From Clostridiales bacterium UBA7103 (GTDB lineage: Bacteria > Bacillota > Clostridia > Oscillospirales > Oscillospiraceae), in contig DKYJ01000018.1 of NCBI GenBank assembly GCA_002493305.1, positions 1-29,914 on the forward strand: DNA of 29,914 nucleotides. Direction: 5' to 3'. The notes under the pieces were generated by a model, which ran no database searches, had not been told where the DNA came from, and saw nothing but the letters and a program-made list of their open reading frames with translations. The position numbers and the translations under genes are program-made. Positions within the stretch are counted from its first letter, which is position 1. The number at the start of each line of letters is the position of its first letter. This document shows positions 1 through 6,873 of the stretch, in pieces.

Positions 1-50
1 AAAATTTTTTAGTTTTTTCGAAGAATTTATTGATATTTCAAAAATTTTTG

Positions 51-81
51 TTGGTTATCTTGCATTTCTATTGTATATAAT
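51..81 (+). promoter_or_regulatory. Possible promoter of the DeoR-type regulator gene
   Basis: The first 117 bases are very AT-rich and hold no gene. A perfect TATAAT lies at 76-81, with a weak TTGGTT -35 candidate at 51-56 and a 19-base spacer. The start codon at 118 has a GGAG ribosome binding site at 106-109. The -10 element is convincing, but the -35 is poor and the spacing is long. Confidence 0.4.
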
Positions 82-117
82 GTAAAATTCAATTAAATAT
101 TTGTTGGAGTTGATGAT

Positions 118-894
118 ATGAGCAAACTTCTTCGCAGACACGATGTGGTCGAATACATAAACAGCATGGGCAGCGTAAGCTTCAACGAGCTTAAAAAGCA
201 CTTCCCCTCCGTCTCTGACATGACCCTGCGCACAGATCTCAAGGAGCTTTCCGACGCCGGCAGCATTATCCGGACACGGGGCGGCGCAAAATCCATTCAG
301 CGCAACACTCAGGCATCTGACCTTTATATGTTCAGGCTTCAGCGAAATGTTGACAAAAAGGAGCAGATCGCCTCAAAAGCCGAGGCTTATCTGCGCGAAC
401 AGCTGAGCCTTTCACCCAATCTGACGATATACCTCGGGCCGGGCAGCACGGTTACCGAGATCGCAAAGCACTTTCCGGACGAGTGGTGCACCATTATAAC
501 CGACAGTATCAGCTGCGCATATGAGCTTATGGCGCTGAAAAAGCCAACGGTAGTCATAAACGGTGGAACGCTCAACCGCTATAATTGCAGCTGCGACGGT
601 GTCTCGAGCCTGAAAAACATGGAGCGGATCAACTTTGACATCATGTTTCTCTCAGTAGCCGGGTATTCCGAGGACGCGGGCTTTACCTGCATCAAAGAGA
701 TAATGGACGAGACGCTCGATGTCGTCAAGAAAAATTCCAAAAAAGTCATCGTGCCGATCGACTCGACGAAATTCGGCGTTACTTACTCAATAACACACGC
801 CAATCTTGATGATGTTGACATTGTTATCACCGACGATGGGATAGACGACAGGCTGCGCAGTCATTTTACAGGCAATGGTATTATGGTGCTTTGA
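118..894 (+). CDS. DeoR/GlpR-family transcriptional regulator
   Basis: This is a 258-residue DNA-binding repressor of the DeoR family, which usually controls sugar or nucleoside catabolism and responds to a phosphorylated sugar. Residues 5-57 form the N-terminal winged helix-turn-helix, with VSDMTLRTDLKEL as recognition helix and the typical RTRGGA end. Residues about 80-240 match the DeoR sensor domain, with the phosphate-binding-like loop LGPGST near 106-111, INGGTLN near 147-153 and ITDD near 237-240. Length is normal for the family. The ATG at 118 has GGAG eight bases upstream. No sugar-metabolism gene follows, so the target operon may lie beyond the left edge or be unlinked. The following genes have a separate promoter. 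The family call is secure; the effector and regulon cannot be read from this window. Confidence 0.93.
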   Translation: MSKLLRRHDVVEYINSMGSVSFNELKKHFPSVSDMTLRTDLKELSDAGSIIRTRGGAKSIQRNTQASDLYMFRLQRNVDKKEQIASKAEAYLREQLSLSPNLTIYLGPGSTVTEIAKHFPDEWCTIITDSISCAYELMALKKPTVVINGGTLNRYNCSCDGVSSLKNMERINFDIMFLSVAGYSEDAGFTCIKEIMDETLDVVKKNSKKVIVPIDSTKFGVTYSITHANLDDVDIVITDDGIDDRLRSHFTGNGIMVL

Positions 895-901
895 TCAGTC
901 T

Positions 902-948
902 TCCGGAAATATTGCTGTTTATTTAATTTTTCGCTTTTCATTTCCGGA
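902..948 (+). repeat. Paired TCCGGA inverted repeat between deoR-type gene and xpaC
   Basis: Nine bases at 902-910 are perfectly complementary to 940-948, with a 29-base spacer. Each arm contains TCCGGA, itself a palindrome. The right arm sits inside the spacer of the predicted xpaC promoter. It could be an operator or a weak stem ending the upstream gene, but no T-run follows. Confidence 0.4.
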
Positions 949-963
949 TTTATGCGATATACT
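935..963 (+). promoter_or_regulatory. Predicted sigma-A promoter of the xpaC-telA operon
   Basis: TTTTCA at 935-940 (4 of 6 consensus bases) is followed by a 17-base spacer and TATACT at 958-963 (5 of 6). Transcription would start near 970, leaving a leader of about 100 bases before the TTG start at 1071. No known riboswitch was recognised in that leader. Confidence 0.5.
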
Positions 964-1070
964 GGTTAAGATATCCGCGCAATATACATAGTTTCTCCGA
1001 GCCCGCGTTTTTTACCCGGCGCGGTGGGGCGGCTTGCGAAATAAACGAAGGAAAATTGGAGGGTTCTACT

Positions 1071-1778
1071 TTGTCCAGAAACAGAAAGAGGCGTTCCGGT
1101 GTGGGCGCGATATACAGCTTCGCCGCGGTATGGCTCGTTTTGGCTTTTATTCTGCCTCTTTATCGCATATGGGGCCTTGCAGCCGCCATCGGCGCAAGCG
1201 CGCTTGTGGCTTTTCTGGTGGGCAAGCACTCTGCGAAGAAGGATATGAAAGCCGAAGCCGAGACCCAACAGGCAGCGGAAGCCGCGGCTGCTCAGCAGGT
1301 CGCGCAGGAGCAGGCCAAGGCACCGGAAAAGAGCTATGGCCCGGAGGTCGATGCCATTTTGAAGGAGGGCAACCGCGCCCTCAGCGAAATGGGCAGGCTC
1401 TATATGTCCATAAAAGACCCTGAGGTGCGTAAAAAAATAAATGAGATCATGCGCATCACCGACAAAATAGCCCAGGACGCTATTGAAGATCCATCGGATA
1501 TCCCTCAGATAAAGAAGTTTATGAACTACTACCTGCCCACCACTATCAAGCTCCTCAATGCCTATGACAGAATGAGCTCTCAGGGTATAGAGGGCGAGAA
1601 TCTTGACAAGAGCATGAAGAACATAAACGAAATGCTGGATACCGCTATCGAGGCGTATAAAAAGCGTCTGGATTCCCTGTTTGCAAATCAGGCGTTGGAT
1701 ATTGAATCAGATATAGAAGTTATGAACACCATGCTTGAGCGGGAAGGCCTTGCTGGTGAAAAGGACTTTAAGTTTTAA
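1071..1778 (+). CDS. xpaC: XpaC-like (5-bromo-4-chloroindolyl phosphate hydrolysis) family protein
   Basis: A 235-residue membrane-anchored protein of the XpaC family, named for a Bacillus phenotype. The true molecular function is not established. Two hydrophobic segments (about 12-31 and 35-50) form a hairpin. An Ala/Gln/Glu-rich, probably coiled-coil stretch follows (58-87), then a helical domain containing the family-typical KKFMNYYLPTTIKLLNAY near 148-165. The start is set at TTG 1071, because GGAGGG at 1058-1063 lies seven bases upstream. An in-frame TTG at 1056 would start upstream of that site. TelA follows 26 bases downstream, the usual xpaC-telA pairing seen in many Firmicutes, which suggests a joint role at the membrane or in stress resistance. 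Family call strong; biochemical role unknown. Confidence 0.85.
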   Translation: MSRNRKRRSGVGAIYSFAAVWLVLAFILPLYRIWGLAAAIGASALVAFLVGKHSAKKDMKAEAETQQAAEAAAAQQVAQEQAKAPEKSYGPEVDAILKEGNRALSEMGRLYMSIKDPEVRKKINEIMRITDKIAQDAIEDPSDIPQIKKFMNYYLPTTIKLLNAYDRMSSQGIEGENLDKSMKNINEMLDTAIEAYKKRLDSLFANQALDIESDIEVMNTMLEREGLAGEKDFKF

Positions 1779-1804
1779 TAAGCTCTAAAGAAAGGAACAT
1801 CAAC

Positions 1805-2965
1805 ATGAACGAAGAGAACAGCTTTATCCCCACCCTCACCCTTGAGCCGAATGCCGAGGCAGTCGCAGCAGCCGCTGCCCAGCCCGCCCCCTCGGAGGAG
1901 GATGTAAAAAAGGACATTCCCGTGGAGCGCCCGGAGATGAGCAAGCTCTCCCCCGCCGAGCAGGCCGCGGTGAAGGAGTTTTCCCAGAAAATAGATGTGC
2001 TCAACACCGAGCAGGTGCTCAATTACGGCAGCAACGCTCAGAAAAACATTGCGGAGTTCTCCGGCGCCGCGCTCAACTGCGTGCGCACCAAGGATCTCGG
2101 TGAGGTGGGCGGCATGCTTGGCGACCTTGTTGTGGAGCTTCAGGGGCTGAACTTTGAGCCGGAAGAGAAAAAAGGCTTTAAGGGTCTCTTCAAAAAGACC
2201 CGCCAGAGCATTGCTTCTCTCAAGGCTCAGTATGACAAGGCAGAGGTCAATGTTGACAAGATAGTCGAATCCCTTGAGAATCACGAGGTCGTGCTTATGA
2301 AGGATATAAGCATGCTCGACAAGATGTACGAAAAAAATCAGGAATACCTCAAGGAGCTGACCATGTATATCCTCGCCGGTAAGCTCAGAGTTGAGGAGCT
2401 CCGCGCAAAGGATCTGCCCGCAATGGTCGCCAAGGCTCAGGAGTCCGGCCTGCCGGAGGACGCTCAGGCTGCCAACGATTTTGCCAACATGATAGGCCGC
2501 TTTGAAAAGAAGATACACGACCTTGAGCTTACCCGCACCATCTCCATCCAGATGTCCCCCCAGATCCGCATGGTTCAGAATAACGACAGCCTCATGGCCG
2601 AGAAGATCCGCTCCTCCATCGTAAACACCATTCCCCTGTGGAAGAGCCAGATGGTTCTCGCCCTGTCCATGTACCACTCCGAGCAGGCCATGAAGGCTCA
2701 GCGCGAGGTAACGGATGTGACAAATCAGCTTCTCCAGAAGAACGCCCAGGCTCTCCATCAGGGCAGCGTCAATGTCGCCAAGGAGGCCGAGCGCGGTATT
2801 GTCGACATTGAAACGCTCAAGAAGACCAATCAGGAGCTTATCGCCACGCTGGACGAGGTACGTCAGATTCAGGACGACGGCCGTGCCCGCCGTGCGCAGG
2901 CCGAGCAGGAGCTTGGCAAGATCGAGGGCGAGCTGAAACAGAAGCTGCTTGACATGAGGGGATAA
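1805..2965 (+). CDS. telA: TelA-family toxic anion resistance protein
   Basis: A 386-residue soluble, mostly helical protein matching the TelA family, first linked to tellurite resistance and, in other Firmicutes, to tolerance of cell-envelope-active compounds. An acidic, Ala/Pro-rich N-terminus (about 1-45) precedes the conserved helical body. Recognisable pieces include GFKGLFKKTR near 122-131, a long central amphipathic region, and IRSSIVNTIPLWKSQMVLAL near 268-287, the most characteristic part of the family. The C-terminus is coiled-coil-like and charged. AGGA at 1793-1796 lies eight bases before the ATG. It directly follows xpaC and precedes two exported proteins, so the four genes probably form one unit. 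The family is clear, but the mechanism is not known and anion resistance should not be assumed. Confidence 0.92.
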   Translation: MNEENSFIPTLTLEPNAEAVAAAAAQPAPSEEDVKKDIPVERPEMSKLSPAEQAAVKEFSQKIDVLNTEQVLNYGSNAQKNIAEFSGAALNCVRTKDLGEVGGMLGDLVVELQGLNFEPEEKKGFKGLFKKTRQSIASLKAQYDKAEVNVDKIVESLENHEVVLMKDISMLDKMYEKNQEYLKELTMYILAGKLRVEELRAKDLPAMVAKAQESGLPEDAQAANDFANMIGRFEKKIHDLELTRTISIQMSPQIRMVQNNDSLMAEKIRSSIVNTIPLWKSQMVLALSMYHSEQAMKAQREVTDVTNQLLQKNAQALHQGSVNVAKEAERGIVDIETLKKTNQELIATLDEVRQIQDDGRARRAQAEQELGKIEGELKQKLLDMRG

Positions 2966-2982
2966 ATAACGGAGATTAAAAT

Positions 2983-3546
2983 ATGAACTTTTTCAAGAGG
3001 CGCTGGGTGGCTGTTATCGTTGCCGTATGTACAGTGTGGGCGTCTATGATGCTGTCAACGGATATTCATTTCGGCAAAGAATGCAGCTTGATCACAGATG
3101 GATTCTATAACGGAGTACACTACAAAGGCTACACCCACCCGTCCATTGCAAGTCATCTGCGCAACATTATCGGCTATGCCGACGGCATTGTCACCATCGC
3201 CAACCGCTACGAGATAGATTCCGAGGAGCTTTCCGACGCGAACGAGGATCTCAAGCTCGGCCTGAGCTACTCAAGGGGCGATGAGAGCTATATCTACTAC
3301 TGTTATGACGAGCTTTTGAGTGAGCTGCGCGCCGTCGAGGCCGAGCTTTATGACAAAGAGCTGAGCGAGCGCGATAAGAGTGGCCTTGAGCAGTATGTGG
3401 ACGGCATAACCGGGGCGCAAAAGGCCATCGATGAGGCCGGTTACAACGAGAGCGTTAGTGAGTTCATGCGTGAAAACGGGCGTGGGCTTGCCTATGAGCT
3501 TGCGATGCTCGCGGATGTTGATTTGCCCGAATATTTTGGTTATTGA
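2983..3546 (+). CDS. Membrane-anchored helical protein, divergent LemA-like
   Basis: A 187-residue protein of unknown function. It begins with a positively charged start and one hydrophobic segment (about 8-25), so it is probably anchored with its body outside the cytoplasm. The rest looks helical and acidic. The C-terminal part carries YNESVSEFMRENG and ends in LPEYFGY, resembling the YN..V..YN...P...YF pattern at the end of LemA proteins. LemA and TPM-domain proteins are often neighbours, and a TPM gene follows directly: the stop of this gene and the ATG of the next are two bases apart. The LemA relationship is my inference from pattern and context. The central region does not obviously match, and a structure-based comparison would decide it. 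Confidence 0.6.
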   Translation: MNFFKRRWVAVIVAVCTVWASMMLSTDIHFGKECSLITDGFYNGVHYKGYTHPSIASHLRNIIGYADGIVTIANRYEIDSEELSDANEDLKLGLSYSRGDESYIYYCYDELLSELRAVEAELYDKELSERDKSGLEQYVDGITGAQKAIDEAGYNESVSEFMRENGRGLAYELAMLADVDLPEYFGY

Positions 3547-3548
3547 GT

Positions 3549-4481
3549 ATGAAACGAATCAAAACAAGCATTTCTCTTTTTATCGCGCTGTGTCTTGTGC
3601 TTTGCCTGTGCCCCGCCGCCTTTGCGGTGGTAAGTCAGAGCGACAGCTTCTACGCCGCAGACTATGCGAACGTTCTCTCCAATGATACCGAGCAGATGAT
3701 ATGCAACTACAACGGCGCTCTTGAGCAGCAGTGCGACGGGGCGCAGGTCGTTGTTGTCACGGTGGATTATCTCGACGGCATGTACAGCGACGAGTACGCC
3801 TATCAGCTCTTTAACGACTGGGGCGTAGGCTCGGCGGAGAATAATAACGGCATGCTTCTGCTGCTGGCCACGGCGGAAAACAAGGCGTGGCTCGCCTATG
3901 GCATGGGGCTAAACTCCCGGATCGATTCCGACGATGTGGACGATATGCTGGAGGAGTATTTCTGGGAGGATTTTGACCGGGGCGAATATGACGCGGCGGT
4001 GCAGAAGCTCTTTGCTCAGCTTCTCAAATGGTATGATGGGGTCTACGGCTCTAGTGTCGCAAACTCTGCGCCCACAGCCTCCGGCATGGGTCACGGCGGC
4101 GGCGGATATTACGACAGCGGCAGCAATTACTATGGCGGCGCTTACGATAACGGCAGCCGCCTTGTCTCCACGGTAATAACCATTGCTGTTATCGCCATCG
4201 TCTTTTCCGCCATATTTGGCGGCTCGCGCAGGCGGCGTTACGGATACCGCAATTCCGGCGGCTCATGGCTGCCCTGGTTCTTGCTTTTCAACTCCCAGCG
4301 CAACAATTCCCACCGTCACCACGGCTGGGACGATGACGATCATTTCCCGCCCTTTGGCGGCGGTTTCGGCGGCGGACGCGGCGGCTTCGGAGGAGGCAGT
4401 GGCTTTGGCAGAGGTGGCTTCGGCGGAGGCAGTGGATTCGGCGGAGGCGGCTTCTCCGGCGGAGGCGGCGGCCGCAGATGA
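3549..4481 (+). CDS. TPM-domain (YgcG-like) membrane protein with glycine-rich tail
   Basis: A 310-residue exported protein. A signal peptide spans about 1-26 (basic start, hydrophobic core, AFA end). The TPM domain spans about 33-165, with the usual pattern DYANVLS, GAQVVVVTVDYLDG, FNDWGVGSAENNNGMLLLLA and the GLNSRID region. A second membrane segment lies near 205-223, followed by a short basic stretch, HRHHGWDDDDH, and a tail of about 40 residues that is almost all Gly, Phe and Ser. TPM proteins are of poorly known function; some are phosphatases or assist membrane-protein repair. The first ATG at 3549 was chosen over the in-frame TTG at 3543, since only it sits past the previous stop and gives a clean signal peptide. 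It is the last gene of the xpaC-telA group. Confidence 0.88.
   Translation: MKRIKTSISLFIALCLVLCLCPAAFAVVSQSDSFYAADYANVLSNDTEQMICNYNGALEQQCDGAQVVVVTVDYLDGMYSDEYAYQLFNDWGVGSAENNNGMLLLLATAENKAWLAYGMGLNSRIDSDDVDDMLEEYFWEDFDRGEYDAAVQKLFAQLLKWYDGVYGSSVANSAPTASGMGHGGGGYYDSGSNYYGGAYDNGSRLVSTVITIAVIAIVFSAIFGGSRRRRYGYRNSGGSWLPWFLLFNSQRNNSHRHHGWDDDDHFPPFGGGFGGGRGGFGGGSGFGRGGFGGGSGFGGGGFSGGGGGRR
4383..4475 (+). repeat. 33-base tandem repeat coding for the Gly/Phe-rich tail
   Basis: Two nearly identical 33-base units (4383-4415 and 4416-4448) and a partial third (from 4449) encode eleven-residue blocks of the type GFGGGSGFGRG. The repeat is in frame, so copy number could change without breaking the TPM gene. 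It also creates long open frames on other strands, which are not genes. Confidence 0.8.
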
Positions 4482-4523
4482 TCCCATACACACAGAAACA
4501 AAACAGAAAAGAAGGTAATTTCA

Positions 4524-4997
4524 ATGTCTATCGAAAAAGGCAGAGCGTATTTCCGCGCTCTGGGTATAGAAGATCGCGTGCAGGAATTTGAAGTCTCCTC
4601 CGCCACGGTGGAGCTGGCGGCGCTGGCTCTGGGCGTAGATGGGGCAAGGATAGCAAAGACCCTCTCCTTCAAGACCGATGACGGCTGCATGCTCATTCTG
4701 GCCGCCGGCGACGCCCGCATTGACAACCGCAAATTCAAGGATAAGTTCCATCACAAGGCCAAGATGCTCTCAGCCGATGAGGTGCTGGAGCTGGTGGGTC
4801 ACCCTGTGGGCGGCGTGTGCCCCTTTGGCATCAACGAGGGTGTGCCCGTATATCTTGACGAGAGTCTCAAGCGTTTTGAGACCGTGTTCCCCGCCGTGGG
4901 AAGTCCCAGCAGCGCCATTGAGCTGAACCTTGAGGAGCTTTACGAGTATTCCAAGGCTCTTGAATGGATCGACGTCTGCAAGCTGCCGGAGGAGTGA
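4524..4997 (+). CDS. YbaK/EbsC-family aminoacyl-tRNA deacylase
   Basis: A 157-residue protein of the YbaK/ProX editing family, which hydrolyses wrongly charged aminoacyl-tRNA (for YbaK, Cys-tRNA-Pro) in the cytoplasm. Family features are ARIAKTLSFK at 41-50 with the conserved lysine region, LAAGDARID at 59-67, and the loop HPVGGVCPFGI at 93-103. A late VFPAVGSPSSAIELN at 121-135 is typical of the EbsC subgroup. Length is normal. The ATG at 4524 has an AAGAAGG site about eight bases upstream. It lies 42 bases after the TPM gene and 70 bases before rfbD, so the three could be read from one transcript, though their functions are unrelated. The precise mischarged tRNA substrate is not determined by sequence alone. 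Confidence 0.93.
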   Translation: MSIEKGRAYFRALGIEDRVQEFEVSSATVELAALALGVDGARIAKTLSFKTDDGCMLILAAGDARIDNRKFKDKFHHKAKMLSADEVLELVGHPVGGVCPFGINEGVPVYLDESLKRFETVFPAVGSPSSAIELNLEELYEYSKALEWIDVCKLPEE

Positions 4998-5067
4998 TCC
5001 CCTCCCGGCCGTTGACGATATTCCCAACCCAAACAACCCGCTGCGGGATTAAAAGATTGGAATCGAC

Positions 5068-5907
5068 ATGAAAATTCTCGTTACTGGTATCAGCGGTCAG
5101 CTGGGCTTTGATGTATGCCGTGAGCTTGACCGGCGGAATATTGATAATCTGGGCATATCCTCACGGGATATCGACATTGCCGAGCCTGATGCCGCCGCCA
5201 AAGTCATAAAGCAATATCTTCCCGATGCCGTTATCCACTGCGCCGCCTACACAAAGGTAGATAAAGCGCAGGCGGAACCCGAGCGCTGCTGGGCGGTCAA
5301 TGCCCAGGGCACCTGGAATATTGCCGCTGTCTGCCGGGAGCTGGGCATCAAAATGCTCTATATATCCACGGACTATGTTTTTTCCGGAGAGGGAGAAGAC
5401 TTCTTCAGGCCGGGCGATCCCGCCGCCCCGCTCAATGTGTATGGAATGACGAAGCTTGCAGGTGAGCTTGCTGTCAAGACATTGGTGGAAAAGTTTTTTA
5501 TTGTGAGAACTTCCTGGGCCTTCGGTCGAAACGGCAGCAATTTTGTGAAAACCATGCTCAAACTCTCTGAGACAAAAGAACAGATCAGTGTGGTATGTGA
5601 CCAGACAGGCAGCCCCACATATACCGAAGACCTTGCTCCACTGCTCTGTGACATGATATTGAGCGAGAGATACGGGATATATCACGCTACCAACAGCGGC
5701 GTATGCACATGGGCCGAGTTTGCCGGAGAGATATTTCGTCTGGCAGGCAAAAGCACCGAGGTGCTGCCCATAACAAGCGCCGAATACTCTGCCGCAGCTC
5801 CGCGCCCATTCAATTCCCGGCTGGATAAAAGCGCCTTGACAGAAGCCGGATTTGACCTCCTCCCGGACTGGCACGATGCTCTGAAAAGATTCATAAACGA
5901 GCTTTGA
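5068..5907 (+). CDS. rfbD: dTDP-4-dehydrorhamnose reductase
   Basis: The 279-residue enzyme catalyses the last step of dTDP-L-rhamnose synthesis, reducing dTDP-4-dehydro-L-rhamnose with NAD(P)H. The Rossmann motif GISGQLG is at 7-13, the STDYVF strand at 100-105, and the catalytic Tyr-Lys pair of the extended SDR family at Y125 and K129 (VYGMTK). The late CDQTGSPTYTEDLA at 177-190 and the C-terminal RPFNSRLDK region are characteristic of RfbD. Length is typical. It stands 22 kb from the rfbB gene at the other end of the window and on the opposite strand, so the rhamnose pathway is not in one operon here. Its ATG has a weak GGAA site. It is nearly joined to the following fusion gene. Confidence 0.93.
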   Translation: MKILVTGISGQLGFDVCRELDRRNIDNLGISSRDIDIAEPDAAAKVIKQYLPDAVIHCAAYTKVDKAQAEPERCWAVNAQGTWNIAAVCRELGIKMLYISTDYVFSGEGEDFFRPGDPAAPLNVYGMTKLAGELAVKTLVEKFFIVRTSWAFGRNGSNFVKTMLKLSETKEQISVVCDQTGSPTYTEDLAPLLCDMILSERYGIYHATNSGVCTWAEFAGEIFRLAGKSTEVLPITSAEYSAAAPRPFNSRLDKSALTEAGFDLLPDWHDALKRFINEL

Positions 5908-5932
5908 AGCAGTTATGGAGGCGGTCAGGATA

Positions 5933-6805
5933 ATGCTTGGATTAAAACGGGGAGTGGTAAAGCTATATGACCACGAAAAAGAATGGGAAATCGAAGCCCG
6001 CAATACCATCTCTCGTTTGAGGCAGATATTAGGCAATGTCATCAAGGATATTCAGCATGTAGGAAGCACCTCCATACCTTCCATAAAGGCAAAGCCGATA
6101 ATTGATATTGCGCTCGCGGTCGATGATTTTGAGGATATCCTCGCTTTTGAAGAAGAACTCAGGGCAAACGGCTTTTTCTACCGCCCCGATCCGCAAGTGC
6201 CCATCAAAAATCAGCTTCTGTTTGCCTGCGGCAGCGTTTATGAGGGCACGGGCGATCTGCAAACGCATTTTATCCATGTCGTCCGCACAAACAGTATGGA
6301 CTGGATAAATTACATAAACTTCAGGGATTATCTCAACAGCTCCCCTTTGATCGCAAAGGAGTACGAAAAGCTGAAGGTATCCCTTGCCCTTCAGGACTGC
6401 GGCAGAGAAAAGTATCTGAGCGGCAAGCACGATTTTATCGTCTATACTCTGAGAAAGGCGCTTGTAAACTCCTATCTCGGAAAAACGGTCTGTATAAAAA
6501 TTGACAGGCCAATCGGCAGCGAACACCCTAAGCACCCCGGCCTTATTTATCCGATAAATTATGGGTATATCCCGAATGTGCTGGGCGGCGACGGTGAAGA
6601 GCTCGATGTATATTTGCTCGGCGTGGATGTCCCTGTGGAGGAATACACAGCCCGCGTTATCGGCATCGTCCACCGCCATAACGATGTGGAAGATAAGCTG
6701 GTCGCCGCGCCCGACGGCGCAGCCTTCAGTAAAGATGAGATCTCAAAAGCAGTCCATTTTCAGGAGCAGTATTATCAGAGCGAGATCGAGACGATAAACC
6801 GATAA
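5933..6805 (+). CDS. Fusion of GrpB-type nucleotidyltransferase and inorganic-pyrophosphatase-like domain
   Basis: About 290 residues in two parts. Residues about 5-175 match the GrpB/UPF0157 family of predicted nucleotidyltransferases, with the hallmark HVGSTSIPSIKAKPIIDI at 42-59 and a GKHDFI end near 164-169. Residues about 182-290 resemble a short family I inorganic pyrophosphatase, with DRPIGSEHP, then YPINYGYIP at 206-214, GDGEELDVYLLG at 219-230 and DVEDKLVA at 251-258, which retain the acidic and tyrosine positions expected for metal and pyrophosphate binding. The second domain is much shorter than a full PPase. I prefer ATG 5933, which has GGAGG 11 bases upstream, over ATG 5915, which has no such site. 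Inference: the second domain may remove pyrophosphate made by the first. The substrate is unknown. Confidence 0.85.
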   Translation: MLGLKRGVVKLYDHEKEWEIEARNTISRLRQILGNVIKDIQHVGSTSIPSIKAKPIIDIALAVDDFEDILAFEEELRANGFFYRPDPQVPIKNQLLFACGSVYEGTGDLQTHFIHVVRTNSMDWINYINFRDYLNSSPLIAKEYEKLKVSLALQDCGREKYLSGKHDFIVYTLRKALVNSYLGKTVCIKIDRPIGSEHPKHPGLIYPINYGYIPNVLGGDGEELDVYLLGVDVPVEEYTARVIGIVHRHNDVEDKLVAAPDGAAFSKDEISKAVHFQEQYYQSEIETINR

Positions 6806-6815
6806 GAATTGACAG

Positions 6816-6865
6816 CAAAAAACTTTGGAGCACCCTCCTTGCGTAGGGTGCCCCAAAGTTTTTTG
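6816..6865. terminator. Bidirectional rho-independent terminator
   Basis: Arms of 21 bases at 6816-6836 and 6845-6865 pair with one mismatch, around an 8-base loop. Each arm has a G+C-rich inner half and an A/T run outside, giving a T-run on both strands. It sits exactly between the convergent fusion gene and tyrS, and should end transcription from both sides. Confidence 0.92.
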
Positions 6866-6873
6866 TTGCTTTA

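Noticed and set aside
1775..2758. Open frame of 327 residues on the - strand opposite telA
   Set aside because: It lies wholly opposite a well-recognised gene. Its length follows from the codon bias of telA, and the protein shows no family pattern.
4183..4524. Several open frames overlapping the Gly-rich tail of the TPM gene
   Set aside because: Low-complexity Ala/Ser or Pro-rich products are the off-frame translation of the 33-base repeat.
5012..5040. TTGACG before rfbD as a promoter -35
   Set aside because: No acceptable -10 sequence lies 16-19 bases downstream.
5161..6045. Open frame of 294 residues on the - strand across rfbD
   Set aside because: It is antisense to rfbD and the start of the GrpB fusion, with no recognisable domain or ribosome site.
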